In this document: positions 40,928-48,685 of the stretch, piece after piece
Layout of the letters: each line of letters opens with the position of its first letter
Numbering within the stretch: position 1 is the first letter of the stretch
Assembly: GCF_014651135.1 (NCBI RefSeq)
Contig: NZ_BMWH01000007.1
Coordinates: 160,116-224,115, forward strand
Reading direction: 5' to 3'
Length of the DNA stretch: 64,000 nucleotides
Source: Streptomyces echinoruber
Lineage (GTDB): Bacteria > Actinomycetota > Actinomycetes > Streptomycetales > Streptomycetaceae
Position numbers and translations under genes: made by a program
Notes under the pieces: generated by a model
Database searches by the model: none
Seen by the model: the letters and a program-made list of their open reading frames with translations, nothing else
Told to the model about the DNA's origin: nothing

Positions 40928-42016
40928 TCACGCGCCCCGCGCTCCCCCGCCCCCGCCCCGGTCGCCCACCACCAGCTCCGCGATCTGGGTCGCGTTCAGG
41001 GCGGCGCCCTTGCGCAGGTTGTCGGCGCAGACGAAGAAGTCCAGGGCGGTCGGGTCGTCCAGGGCGCGGCGGACGCGGCCGACCCAGGCGGGGTCGGTGC
41101 CCACGACGTCGGCGGGGGTGGGGAACTCGCCCGCTTCGGGGTCGTCGCAGAGGACGACGCCCGGGGCGGTGGCGAGGATCTCGCGGGCCCTGTCGACGGT
41201 GACGTCGTTCTCGAAGCGGGCGTGGACGGTGAGGGCGTGCCCGGTGACGACCGGGACGCGGACGCAGGTCACCGCGACCGGCAGGGCGGGCAGGCCGAGG
41301 ATCCTGCGGGTCTCGCGGCGCAGCGCGGTCTCCTCCGAGGACCAGCCGTCCCGGTCGGCCGTCCCGGCCCAGGGCACGACGTTCAGCGCGACCGGCTCCG
41401 GGAACGGGCCGGTGTCGTCGCCGACCGCCCGGCGCAGGTCGCCGGGGCTGGTGCCCAGTTCGGTGCCGGCGACGAGGGAGAGCTGCCGGCGCAGGGTCCG
41501 CACGCCCTCACGGCCGGCGGAGCTGACGGCCTGGTAGGAGGAGAGGACCAGCTCGCGCAGGCCGAACTCGGCGTGCAGCGGGCCGAGGGCGACGATCATG
41601 GAGAGCGTCGTGCAGTGCGGGCTGGCGACGATGCCGTGCGGCCGCATCCGCACGGCGTGCGGGTTGACCTCCGGAACGACGAGGGGCACCTCCGGGTCGG
41701 TCCGGAACACGCCCGAGGTGTCCACGACCACCGCGCCGGCGGCCGCGGCGAGCGGCGCCCACTGCGCCGCGACCCGGTCGGGCACGGCGAACAGGGCGAC
41801 GTCGACGCCGGCCAGCGCCGTCTCGTCCAGGGCCACCACCTCGACCTCCTCGCCGCGCACGGCCAGCTTGCGGCCGGCCGAGCGCGGGGAGGCGAGCAGG
41901 CGGATCTCGCCCCAGATGTCCGCGTGGTGGGACACGATCTGGAGCACCACCGTGCCGACGGCGCCGGTCGCGCCGACGACCGCGAGCGTCGGGCGCGCGG
42001 CCCGCGGCGGTGTCAT
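40928..42016 (-). CDS. asd: Aspartate-semialdehyde dehydrogenase
   Basis: The protein has 362 residues. The N-terminal NADP-binding loop is VVGATGAVGTVVLQIV. The active-site cysteine lies in VASPHCTTLSMIVALGP, where most enzymes have NPNC, so the Asn that usually precedes the Cys is replaced by His. The catalytic His and dimer motifs follow: SSYQAVSSAGREG, NVVPWAGT and VRVPVVTGHALTVHARFEN. It reduces aspartyl phosphate to the semialdehyde, leading to lysine, diaminopimelate, threonine and methionine. It is downstream of aspartokinase with a 108-base gap and probably shares its transcript. The motif change suggests a divergent paralogue. Confidence 0.85.
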   Translation of the reverse strand: MTPPRAARPTLAVVGATGAVGTVVLQIVSHHADIWGEIRLLASPRSAGRKLAVRGEEVEVVALDETALAGVDVALFAVPDRVAAQWAPLAAAAGAVVVDTSGVFRTDPEVPLVVPEVNPHAVRMRPHGIVASPHCTTLSMIVALGPLHAEFGLRELVLSSYQAVSSAGREGVRTLRRQLSLVAGTELGTSPGDLRRAVGDDTGPFPEPVALNVVPWAGTADRDGWSSEETALRRETRRILGLPALPVAVTCVRVPVVTGHALTVHARFENDVTVDRAREILATAPGVVLCDDPEAGEFPTPADVVGTDPAWVGRVRRALDDPTALDFFVCADNLRKGAALNATQIAELVVGDRGGGGGARGA

Positions 42017-42124
42017 CGTCGTCCGGCCTTCGCCGTGGTACGGAGCCGTAGCGACCTCATCGCCGCCTCATCGCCGCCTCATTGTCGTACGAACCCTCAC
42101 GTCGGTACCGGCGCCCGGGCGCCG

Positions 42125-43402
42125 TCAGCGGCCCGTGCCGCCGTAGACGACGGCCTCGTCGGTCTCGGAGTCGAGGCCGAAGGCGGTGTGCACGGCGCGG
42201 ACGGCCTCGGGGACGTCGTCGGCGCGGGTGACGACGGAGATGCGGATCTCGGAGGTCGAGATCAGCTCGATGTTCACCCCGGCCTCGGACAGCGCGGTGA
42301 AGAAGTCGGCAGTGACGCCCGGGTTGGTCTTCATGCCCGCGCCGACCAGGGAGATCTTGCCGATCTGGTCGTCGTAGCGCAGGGAGTCGAAGCCGATGCG
42401 GTCCTTATTCTTCTCCAGCGCGTCGATGGCCTTGCGGCCGTCGGTCTTCGGCAGCGTGAAGGAGATGTCCGTCAGACCGGTGGAGGCGGCGGACACGTTC
42501 TGCACGACCATGTCGATGTTGATCTCGGCGTCGGCGATCGTGCGGAAGATCGAGGCGGCCTCGCCCGGCTTGTCCGGCACGCCGACGACCGTGATCTTGG
42601 CCTCGGAGGTGTCGTGCGCGACACCGGAGATGATGGCCTGCTCCACCTGCTTGTCCCCTTGCTCGATCGGCTCGCTGCTGACCCACGTGCCCGGAAGACT
42701 GCTGAAGGACGAGCGGACGTGGATCGGGATGTTGTAGCGGCGGGCGTACTCCACGCACCGGTGGAGCAGCACCTTGGACCCGGACGAGGCCAGCTCCAGC
42801 ATGTCCTCGAAGGAGATCCAGTCGATCTTCCGGGCCTTCTTCACCACGCGCGGGTCGGCGGTGAACACGCCGTCGACGTCGGTGTAGATCTCGCACACCT
42901 CGGCGTCGAGCGCGGCCGCCAGCGCGACGGCGGTGGTGTCGGAGCCGCCGCGGCCCAGCGTGGTGATGTCCTTCGTGTCCTGGCTGACGCCCTGGAACCC
43001 GGCGACGATGGCGATGTTGCCCTCGTCGAGAGCCGTCCGGATGCGGCCCGGCGTGACGTCGATGATCCGGGCTTTGTTGTGGACCGAGTCGGTGATGACA
43101 CCTGCCTGGCTGCCGGTGAACGACTGGGCCTCGTGGCCCAGGTTTTTGATCGCCATCGCCAGCAGGGCCATGGAGATCCGCTCTCCGGCGGTCAGCAGCA
43201 TGTCGAGCTCGCGCCCGGCAGGCATGGGGGATACCTGCTCGGCGAGATCGATCAGCTCGTCCGTCGTGTCGCCCATCGCGGAAACCACGGCCACCACCTG
43301 GTTGCCGTTCTTCTTCGCTTCCACGATCCGCTTGGCGACGCGCTTGATGCCCTCGGCATCGGCTACGGAGGAGCCTCCGTACTTCTGCACGACAAGGCCC
43401 AC
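42125..43402 (-). CDS. ask: Aspartate kinase
   Basis: The protein has 425 residues and starts with GTG ([20 protein letters not shown]). The kinase domain (about 1-240) holds KYGGSSVA, the [19 protein letters not shown] phosphate-binding segment and [15 protein letters not shown]. Two ACT domains follow ([20 protein letters not shown] and [20 protein letters not shown]), which bind threonine and lysine for feedback inhibition. Class II bacterial enzymes of this kind make a second, shorter beta subunit from an internal start within the gene; an in-frame ATG or GTG near residue 250 is possible but I cannot prove it. It makes aspartyl phosphate, the first step of the aspartate-family pathway. 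Confidence 0.94.
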   Translation of the reverse strand: MGLVVQKYGGSSVADAEGIKRVAKRIVEAKKNGNQVVAVVSAMGDTTDELIDLAEQVSPMPAGRELDMLLTAGERISMALLAMAIKNLGHEAQSFTGSQAGVITDSVHNKARIIDVTPGRIRTALDEGNIAIVAGFQGVSQDTKDITTLGRGGSDTTAVALAAALDAEVCEIYTDVDGVFTADPRVVKKARKIDWISFEDMLELASSGSKVLLHRCVEYARRYNIPIHVRSSFSSLPGTWVSSEPIEQGDKQVEQAIISGVAHDTSEAKITVVGVPDKPGEAASIFRTIADAEINIDMVVQNVSAASTGLTDISFTLPKTDGRKAIDALEKNKDRIGFDSLRYDDQIGKISLVGAGMKTNPGVTADFFTALSEAGVNIELISTSEIRISVVTRADDVPEAVRAVHTAFGLDSETDEAVVYGGTGR

Positions 43403-43575
43403 GTGCGCTCCTCGCTCGGTCCGTTTCTCCGCGCCTGCGCGACGCAGGGCGGTGCGGTCGGTTCAGTCTAACGAGCGTCCGAAATCCACCCCCGCGATAT
43501 CGCATGGTGAGACACCGGGCACCCGCCGGACGGGATCCTGCCCAGCTCACCCGCGGTGATGGTGTGATGTGCGGC

Positions 43576-44157
43576 TCAGTCGGCGAGGTCCTTCAGCGGC
43601 TCGGTGCCCAGGGTGATCCCCACGGGGTCGGGGAGCTCGACGGCCGCGCCGAAGGGGAGCTTCTCCGCGTGGCGGTAGCGGCCGTCCTCCGGCTGGTTGA
43701 ACACGCCGACCGAGCGGTCGTCCCGGTCGATGAGGAGGTACACGGGGATGCCGGCGGCCGCGTAGGCGTCGGGCTTCTCGACGCGGTCCCGCCGGTGGGT
43801 GTCGGAGTCGTACGACGTGACCTCGACCGCCATGAGCACTCCCGTGGCCTCCGACCAGTCGCCGTGCCCCTTCGTGAAGCCGAACGGTGCGAGGACGCCG
43901 TCCGGGCGCGCCCGCCCCTTGCGGTAGCTCTCGACCTTCATTCCACGGTCCCCGTACAGCCAGCGCTCCGGACGGTGCTGCATGCACAGGCGCTGCAACC
44001 AGGCGATGATCTGGTCGTGGTTGCCCTCGGTCACGGCCTTGACCTGGACCCTTCCGTTGATGAACTCCAGCCGCACGGTCTCCGGGGCGTGGCGTGCCAG
44101 CTCCTCGAACTCCTCGACGGACATCTGCGGCCGGTACTGCTCGGTCCTGGGGGTCAT
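43576..44157 (-). CDS. Uma2 family PD-(D/E)XK endonuclease-fold protein
   Basis: The protein has 193 residues from the ATG at 44157 (MTPRTEQYRPQMSVEEFEEL). The DUF820/Uma2 motifs are visible: LEFINGRVQVKAV, ARPDGVLAPFGF (D), and LMAVEVTSYDSDTHRRDRVE then KPDAYAAAGIPVYLLID (the E-V-x-S and K of the PD-D/E-XK core). The fold is restriction-endonuclease-like. The family is highly expanded in Streptomyces with no clear function; DNA cleavage has not been shown for most members. It has no partner gene nearby. Confidence 0.86.
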   Translation of the reverse strand: MTPRTEQYRPQMSVEEFEELARHAPETVRLEFINGRVQVKAVTEGNHDQIIAWLQRLCMQHRPERWLYGDRGMKVESYRKGRARPDGVLAPFGFTKGHGDWSEATGVLMAVEVTSYDSDTHRRDRVEKPDAYAAAGIPVYLLIDRDDRSVGVFNQPEDGRYRHAEKLPFGAAVELPDPVGITLGTEPLKDLAD

Positions 44158-44207
44158 GGCGTCGCCTCCTCGACTCCATGGTGCCCGGACCGGCACCTCC
44201 CGCACGC

Positions 44208-45233
44208 TCACAGCAGACCCGCCGCGCGGCGCAGGGCGTTGACCCTCTCGGTGACGTCGACGACCTCGTCCGCGCCGGGCGGGGGGCCGTCGGCGGCGCG
44301 CGGGCCGGGGAGGAAGGTGTCCGGGACGTACCCGTACACCGGCCCCTCCGCCTCGATCGCCTCCCGGCACTCGCGGCACAGACCGCCCTCGATCCGGGTC
44401 GTCCGCTCATCCGCGTCGCACAGGCCGCAGACCATCAGCACGCGGGACACCCGGGCACGGCGTGCGGCCGCCTGCTGCCGGATCTTCGCCTTCTTCGGCG
44501 TCCTCGGTGTCTTCGGGGGCATCTTGCTCTCCAGTCGTTTGCGGGCGAAGCCGCCCGGGTTGGTGACGACGGCCGGGAGACCGTCGGTCAGGGCCCTGGT
44601 GATGTCGTGGCGCGTGGCGCCGCGGGACAGCCACTCCGCGGCGAGGGGAACGAGGGCGCGGCAGTCGCCGTCCGAGAGGGACATGCGGGGGTCGGCGGCC
44701 CGCACCTCGGCGAGGGTTTCGTACGCGGTGCCGGGCTGCTCCTCCGGCTCGGCGGCCGGTCCGGGCTCGGCGGCTGCTTCAGGCGCTTCGAGCGCATCGG
44801 CCGCTCCGGGTGCGTCGGCCGCTTCGGGTGCGTCGGCCGTCTCGACCCGGACCAGGCCCGACATGTACCGGTCGGTCACGTCCTTGCCCTCGCGGTCCCG
44901 TACGAAGCCGGCCCACCACTCCTCCGACCTGGGGGTGCGCGACCAGTACGTCCGCGTCACCCAGCGCATCGAGTCGTCCTCGACGGTGATGTGCTCCCGG
45001 ATCCAGCGCAGGTGGCCGGCGAGCACGATGCGGCCCAGCGAGACGCGCACGGCCTGCTGCCCGTAGCGGGGGTGCACGGCGGCGATCGCCTTGTAGCCCA
45101 TCGCGTGGCCCTCCCGCAGGTGGTCCACGAAGACGGCGATCTCGCGGTCGCGGAGGTTCAGGTGTGCGAAGTCCGGGTCGGCGTGCGGGTCTTCGTCACC
45201 CGCGGAACGCTTCCCGTACCCCGTTTTGGCCAT
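44208..45233 (-). CDS. MarR-like winged-helix protein of Streptomyces type
   Basis: The protein has 341 residues from the ATG at 45233 (MAKTGYGKRSAGDEDPHADP). Residues 20-120 form a winged-helix domain: LNLRDREIAVFVDHLREGHA, YGQQAVRVSLGRIVLAGHLR, then MRWVTRTYWSRTPRS. A low-complexity Ala/Glu/Pro/Asp linker follows (about 145-175). The C-terminal part has a Lys-rich stretch (PPKTPRTPKKAKIRQQAAAR) and a zinc-ribbon-like CGLCDADERTTRIEGGLCRE with four Cys. Streptomyces genomes contain many such proteins; they are assumed to bind DNA, but targets are unknown. Confidence 0.7.
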   Translation of the reverse strand: MAKTGYGKRSAGDEDPHADPDFAHLNLRDREIAVFVDHLREGHAMGYKAIAAVHPRYGQQAVRVSLGRIVLAGHLRWIREHITVEDDSMRWVTRTYWSRTPRSEEWWAGFVRDREGKDVTDRYMSGLVRVETADAPEAADAPGAADALEAPEAAAEPGPAAEPEEQPGTAYETLAEVRAADPRMSLSDGDCRALVPLAAEWLSRGATRHDITRALTDGLPAVVTNPGGFARKRLESKMPPKTPRTPKKAKIRQQAAARRARVSRVLMVCGLCDADERTTRIEGGLCRECREAIEAEGPVYGYVPDTFLPGPRAADGPPPGADEVVDVTERVNALRRAAGLL

Positions 45234-45311
45234 GGGGTGGGACGGGGACGGCAGGACAGGACTAGGGTGGGCGCAAGCCACGATCGAAACCTCGATTCGA
45301 TCCGTAGGTCA

Positions 45312-45347
45312 GGCCCCGGAGCCGGTGTTCGTGCACCGACCGGGGCC
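45312..45347. terminator. Hairpin upstream of the winged-helix gene
   Basis: GGCCCCGG (45312-45319) pairs with CCGGGGCC (45340-45347). It lies between two minus-strand genes, beyond the hairpin at 45500, and may insulate the winged-helix gene from the recR operon. Confidence 0.5.
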
Positions 45348-45499
45348 GATTCATTTGCCGCGAACCTAGAGGCGCTTCACGTTCCGGCGCAAGCCGATCA
45401 CGGAACGTCACTCTTTCGAGGTAGGAGCCTCAACTCAGGCCAAAGCTTGGTGGGTTGGTTGGTTCTCACCAGCCCAGAAACCAGGGGAAAGAGCTCGAA

Positions 45500-45521
45500 G
45501 CCCGGGGCTCAAGCCCCGGGC
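45500..45521 (-). terminator. Strong short hairpin after the DUF5063 gene
   Basis: GCCCGGGGCT-CA-AGCCCCGGGC, a perfect ten-base-pair stem with a two-base loop, about 130 bases past the DUF5063 stop. It is the likely terminator of the ybaB-recR-DUF5063 operon. Confidence 0.65.
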
Positions 45522-45652
45522 GGGAGTGCAGGGCAGAGCGTCGCCGCGCCGGCACCGCGGGCCGGCGCCGGACGCGCCGTACGGGAACGCCGGGCCGCCG
45601 CTCCGCCCCTTCCGTCTGCTTCTGCCTGTTTTCGTCTGCTCCGCTGTGCGGG

Positions 45653-46309
45653 TCAGCGCTGTTTCAGTCCCAGCGTCTCGCCGATCTCCTCCACCATGAC
45701 GCGGCCGGCCTCCGCCTCCAGGGTCTCGTCGGTGAGGGCCTGGTCGGTGTCGAGGCCGTCGAGTTCCTGGAGGGGCTGGTCGAGGCGGATGTGGGTGACC
45801 ACGGACTGCAGGGCCCGCAGCACGGCGGAGGCCGTGGCGCCCCAGTTGGAGAAGTAGGAGAACTGCCACCACCACAGTGCCTCGGTGACACGGCCGGCGC
45901 GGTAGTGGGCCATGCCGTGGCGCAGGTCGGCGACGACGTCGGCGAGGTCGTCGGAGAGCCGGGCCGGGACCGGGGCCTTGCGGGGCTCGTAGGGGTCGAA
46001 GACCTCCGAGTAGACGTCGACCGGCTCCAGCAGGCGGGCGAGGTTCTCGCGGAGTCCGTCGACGTCGTCGTCGGGGCCGACGTCGGGCTCGTAGCGCTCC
46101 TCGGGGACGAAGTCCTCGTGCGCGCCGAGCCGGCCGCCGGCCAGCATGAGCTGGGAGACCTCCAGCAGCAGGAACGGGATCGCCGACTCCGGTTCGTCGC
46201 CCTTGGCGACCTCCGTGACGGCCACCAGGAAGCTCTCGACCTGGTCCGCGATCTGGACGGCGAAGTCGTCCGGGGCCGGGGTCGTGGCGGGCAGCGTGGC
46301 GTCAGACAT
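45653..46309 (-). CDS. DUF5063 domain protein
   Basis: The protein has 218 residues from the ATG at 46309 ([20 protein letters not shown]), which overlaps the end of recR by eight bases. It is a single helical domain with [39 protein letters not shown] and [20 protein letters not shown], the Trp-rich signature of DUF5063. It lies directly after recR in many actinobacteria. The function is unknown; coupling suggests a link to recombinational repair or simple co-expression. Confidence 0.85.
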   Translation of the reverse strand: MSDATLPATTPAPDDFAVQIADQVESFLVAVTEVAKGDEPESAIPFLLLEVSQLMLAGGRLGAHEDFVPEERYEPDVGPDDDVDGLRENLARLLEPVDVYSEVFDPYEPRKAPVPARLSDDLADVVADLRHGMAHYRAGRVTEALWWWQFSYFSNWGATASAVLRALQSVVTHIRLDQPLQELDGLDTDQALTDETLEAEAGRVMVEEIGETLGLKQR

Positions 46310-46901
46310 CGAGCAGTCGTCTCCCCTCGAAGGCGCGGCCGAGGGTGACCTCGTCCGCGTACTCCAGGTCGCCACCCACCGGGAGGCCGCTGGCCAGGCG
46401 GGTGACCTTGAGGCCCATGGGCTTGATCATCCGGGCGAGGTAGGTGGCGGTCGCCTCGCCCTCGAGGTTCGGGTCGGTGGCCAGGATCAGCTCGGTGACC
46501 GTTCCGTCCGCCAGGCGGGCGAGGAGTTCCCGTATGCGCAGGTCGTCGGGGCCCACGCCCTCGATGGGGCTGATCGCGCCGCCGAGGACGTGGTAGCGGC
46601 CGCGGAACTCGCGCGTGCGCTCGATGGCCACGACGTCCTTGGGCTCCTCGACCACGCAGATGACCGACGGGTCGCGGCGGGTGTCGCGGCAGATCGCGCA
46701 GTTCTCCTCCTGTGCGACGTTGCCGCAGACCGCGCAGAACCGGACCTTCGCCTTGACCTCCATCAGCGCGTTCGCCAGACGCCGCACGTCCGTCGGTTCC
46801 GCCTGCAGGATGTGGAAGGCGATCCGCTGCGCGCTCTTGGGACCGACGCCGGGCAGCCGCCCCAGCTCGTCGATGAGGTCCTGGACCACGCCTTCGTACA
46901 A
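46302..46901 (-). CDS. recR: Recombination mediator RecR
   Basis: The protein has 199 residues. An N-terminal helix-hairpin-helix is seen in [20 protein letters not shown]; four cysteines form the zinc finger ([17 protein letters not shown]); the Toprim domain covers [40 protein letters not shown] and [17 protein letters not shown]; the end is the Walker-like [20 protein letters not shown]. It forms a DNA-clamping ring with RecO and loads RecA at gaps. It is clustered with ybaB upstream, the usual bacterial order. Confidence 0.96.
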   Translation of the reverse strand: MYEGVVQDLIDELGRLPGVGPKSAQRIAFHILQAEPTDVRRLANALMEVKAKVRFCAVCGNVAQEENCAICRDTRRDPSVICVVEEPKDVVAIERTREFRGRYHVLGGAISPIEGVGPDDLRIRELLARLADGTVTELILATDPNLEGEATATYLARMIKPMGLKVTRLASGLPVGGDLEYADEVTLGRAFEGRRLLDV

Positions 46902-47041
46902 CGGACTGCCCTTCGCTTCACTCGGTCGGTACGCACCCGACTTCAGTACGTACGGTAGGTGACCGCCGCCGCCGGGAGGAAGGCGGTGTGCGGGTCGTGC
47001 GGGTCACGAACACACGAACCGCGTGCGCCGCGGCCGCGGTC

Positions 47042-47383
47042 TCACAGCGGCAGGCCCGGGATGCCGCCGCCGCCCAGGCCCTGGGCGAGCGGGCCGAGCT
47101 TCTGCGCCTGCAGCTGCTGCGCGTTCTGGTTGGCCGCCTGCACGGCGGCGACGATCAGGTCGGCGAGGGTCTCGGTGTCCTCCGGGTCCACCGCCTTCGG
47201 GTCGATCTTCAGCGCCCGCAGCTCGCCGGCGCCGGTCACGGTCGCCTTCACCAGGCCGCCGCCCGCCTGGCCGTCGACCTCGGTCGCCGCCAGCTCCTCC
47301 TGGGCCCGCTGCAGGTCCTGCTGCATCTTCTGGGCCTGCTGGAGCAGCTGCTGCATGTTGGGCTGGCCACCACCGGGAATCAC
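47042..47383 (-). CDS. YbaB/EbfC nucleoid-associated protein
   Basis: The protein has 113 residues from the GTG at 47383 ([20 protein letters not shown]). The Gln-rich N-terminal helix is followed by the YbaB core: [40 protein letters not shown] and [20 protein letters not shown]. It forms dimers that bind DNA and fluoresces the nucleoid's organisation in other bacteria (chromatin role known for EbfC). It precedes recR by about 140 bases in the same direction. Confidence 0.92.
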   Translation of the reverse strand: MIPGGGQPNMQQLLQQAQKMQQDLQRAQEELAATEVDGQAGGGLVKATVTGAGELRALKIDPKAVDPEDTETLADLIVAAVQAANQNAQQLQAQKLGPLAQGLGGGGIPGLPL

Positions 47384-47787
47384 GATCAGCTCCTGCTCTC
47401 CGACTGCTCTGGGCTCGTGGACTCGTGGGCTCGTTGTTCGTCTCGTGGGCTCGTTGTCTCCTGGCATGAGCCTACGTCGTCCACGCCACCACCGGCGCAC
47501 CACTCTTTCGAGTGAGTCCGGCCCGGCTCTATACCTGATCAAGGCCCCCTTCCGGGGGGAAAAGCCCCGAAACCCGCCTCTCCGCCACCCATTGGGCGGT
47601 AGGAAGGGTCCGGCAGCGCGATCAGAAGGGTCCGGCAGCGCGATCAGCGGGTCGGCAGGGGCCGGCGGACCGGTGGATTCGGTGGACCGGCGGACCGGCG
47701 GGTCGGCGGGTCGGCAAGGACCAGCAGGTCGGCGGGTCGGTGGGTCGGTGGGTCGGTGGGTCGGCAGGGATCAGTAGGGGGTGCCGG
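47384..47787. repeat. Gene-free gap with tandem GGTCGGCGG-type repeats
   Basis: From about 47590 to 47775 the plus strand is a run of short imperfect repeats: AGGGTCCGGCAGCGCGATCA twice (around 47603-47646), then many copies of GGACCGGC/GGGTCGGC and GGGTCGGT. No gene is supported here. The repeats end just before the start codon of the SLATT gene. Confidence 0.6.
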
Positions 47788-48537
47788 GTGGGTCAGCCGG
47801 AGATGCGGCCCGAGGGTCCGCCGCAGGACGGGCGGGGCGAGGGCGCGGCCGGGCTGCGGCCGGGCGACCTGGCCGGACGGGCGTTCCCGCTCGGCGACTG
47901 GGGCGAGCCCGCGCAGCGGCTGCACGAGCTGTACCGGTGGGCGGAGCGCGGCGCGCTGCAGACCGCGGCCTGGTACCTCGCCGACCGGGTGTGGAAGCGG
48001 CGGGCCGCACGGGCGCTGCGCGGCGGGGCCGCGGCGGGTGCGCTGGCCGGGGCGGCGCTGCCGCTGCTGGACCTGACCGGCGTGGCCGACGGGCTGGCCG
48101 CCTGGGGGTATCTCGCGCTGCTGCTGGGGGCCGCGTGCGTCGCCGGGGACCGGTTCTTCGGGGTGACCTCGGGCTGGATGCGGGACGTGGCGACCGCGCA
48201 GGCCGTGCAACGACGGCTGCAGGCGCTGCAGTTCGACTGGGCGGCGGAGAGCGTGCGCGAGGTGCTGGGCCCGGCGGAGGGGACGGCCGCCGAGGCCGCC
48301 GAGCGGTGCCTGGGGGTGCTGCGGCGCTTCGCGGAGGACGTGACCGAGCTGGTGCGGGCGGAGACCACCGACTGGATGGTGGAGTTCCGCACCGGACCCG
48401 CGCCGCTCGGCATCCAGTCCGCGACGCCCCTCGGGGGACGGCCGGAGACGGGGAGTGCCATGGGGCGCTTCCCGCTGCCGCCGGGGAGCGCGGCCCGGCC
48501 GAACATGCCCCGGCAACGGCCGCCGGAGCCGCGGTGA
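47788..48537 (+). CDS. SLATT-domain membrane protein
   Basis: The protein has 249 residues from the GTG at 47788 (VGQPEMRPEGPPQDGRGEGA is the start after the first codon); an ATG at 47803 is possible. The SLATT pattern is clear: a basic amphipathic segment (WAERGALQTAAWYLADRVWK, RRAARALRGG) followed by two membrane helices (AAAGALAGAALPLLDLTG and GYLALLLGAACVAGDRFFG) and the long C-terminal helix with WMRDVATAQAVQRRLQALQF. SLATT proteins are thought to form membrane pores activated by partner sensors and are often found in conflict or signalling systems. Here it precedes a large receptor-like gene by about 150 bases. Confidence 0.78.
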   Translation: MGQPEMRPEGPPQDGRGEGAAGLRPGDLAGRAFPLGDWGEPAQRLHELYRWAERGALQTAAWYLADRVWKRRAARALRGGAAAGALAGAALPLLDLTGVADGLAAWGYLALLLGAACVAGDRFFGVTSGWMRDVATAQAVQRRLQALQFDWAAESVREVLGPAEGTAAEAAERCLGVLRRFAEDVTELVRAETTDWMVEFRTGPAPLGIQSATPLGGRPETGSAMGRFPLPPGSAARPNMPRQRPPEPR

Positions 48538-48685
48538 CCCGCCGCTGACAGTCGGCTGAAGTCGGCTGACAGTCGGCTGACAGCCGTACACACATCAACA
48601 GGCTCCGGTGCGGGGATGCTGTCCCCGTGCGCGCGGGGCACGACGGGTGCCGGAGGCGCCCGGGAAGAACAAGGGGGGATCTTCC

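Noticed and set aside
40388..43471. A 1027-codon plus-strand frame opposite asd and ask
   Set aside because: Asd and aspartokinase on the minus strand are certain; the plus frame shows only shadow composition.
43576..44157. Uma2 protein considered as part of a restriction system
   Set aside because: No partner genes, and the family is scattered in many copies through Streptomyces genomes without a defence link.
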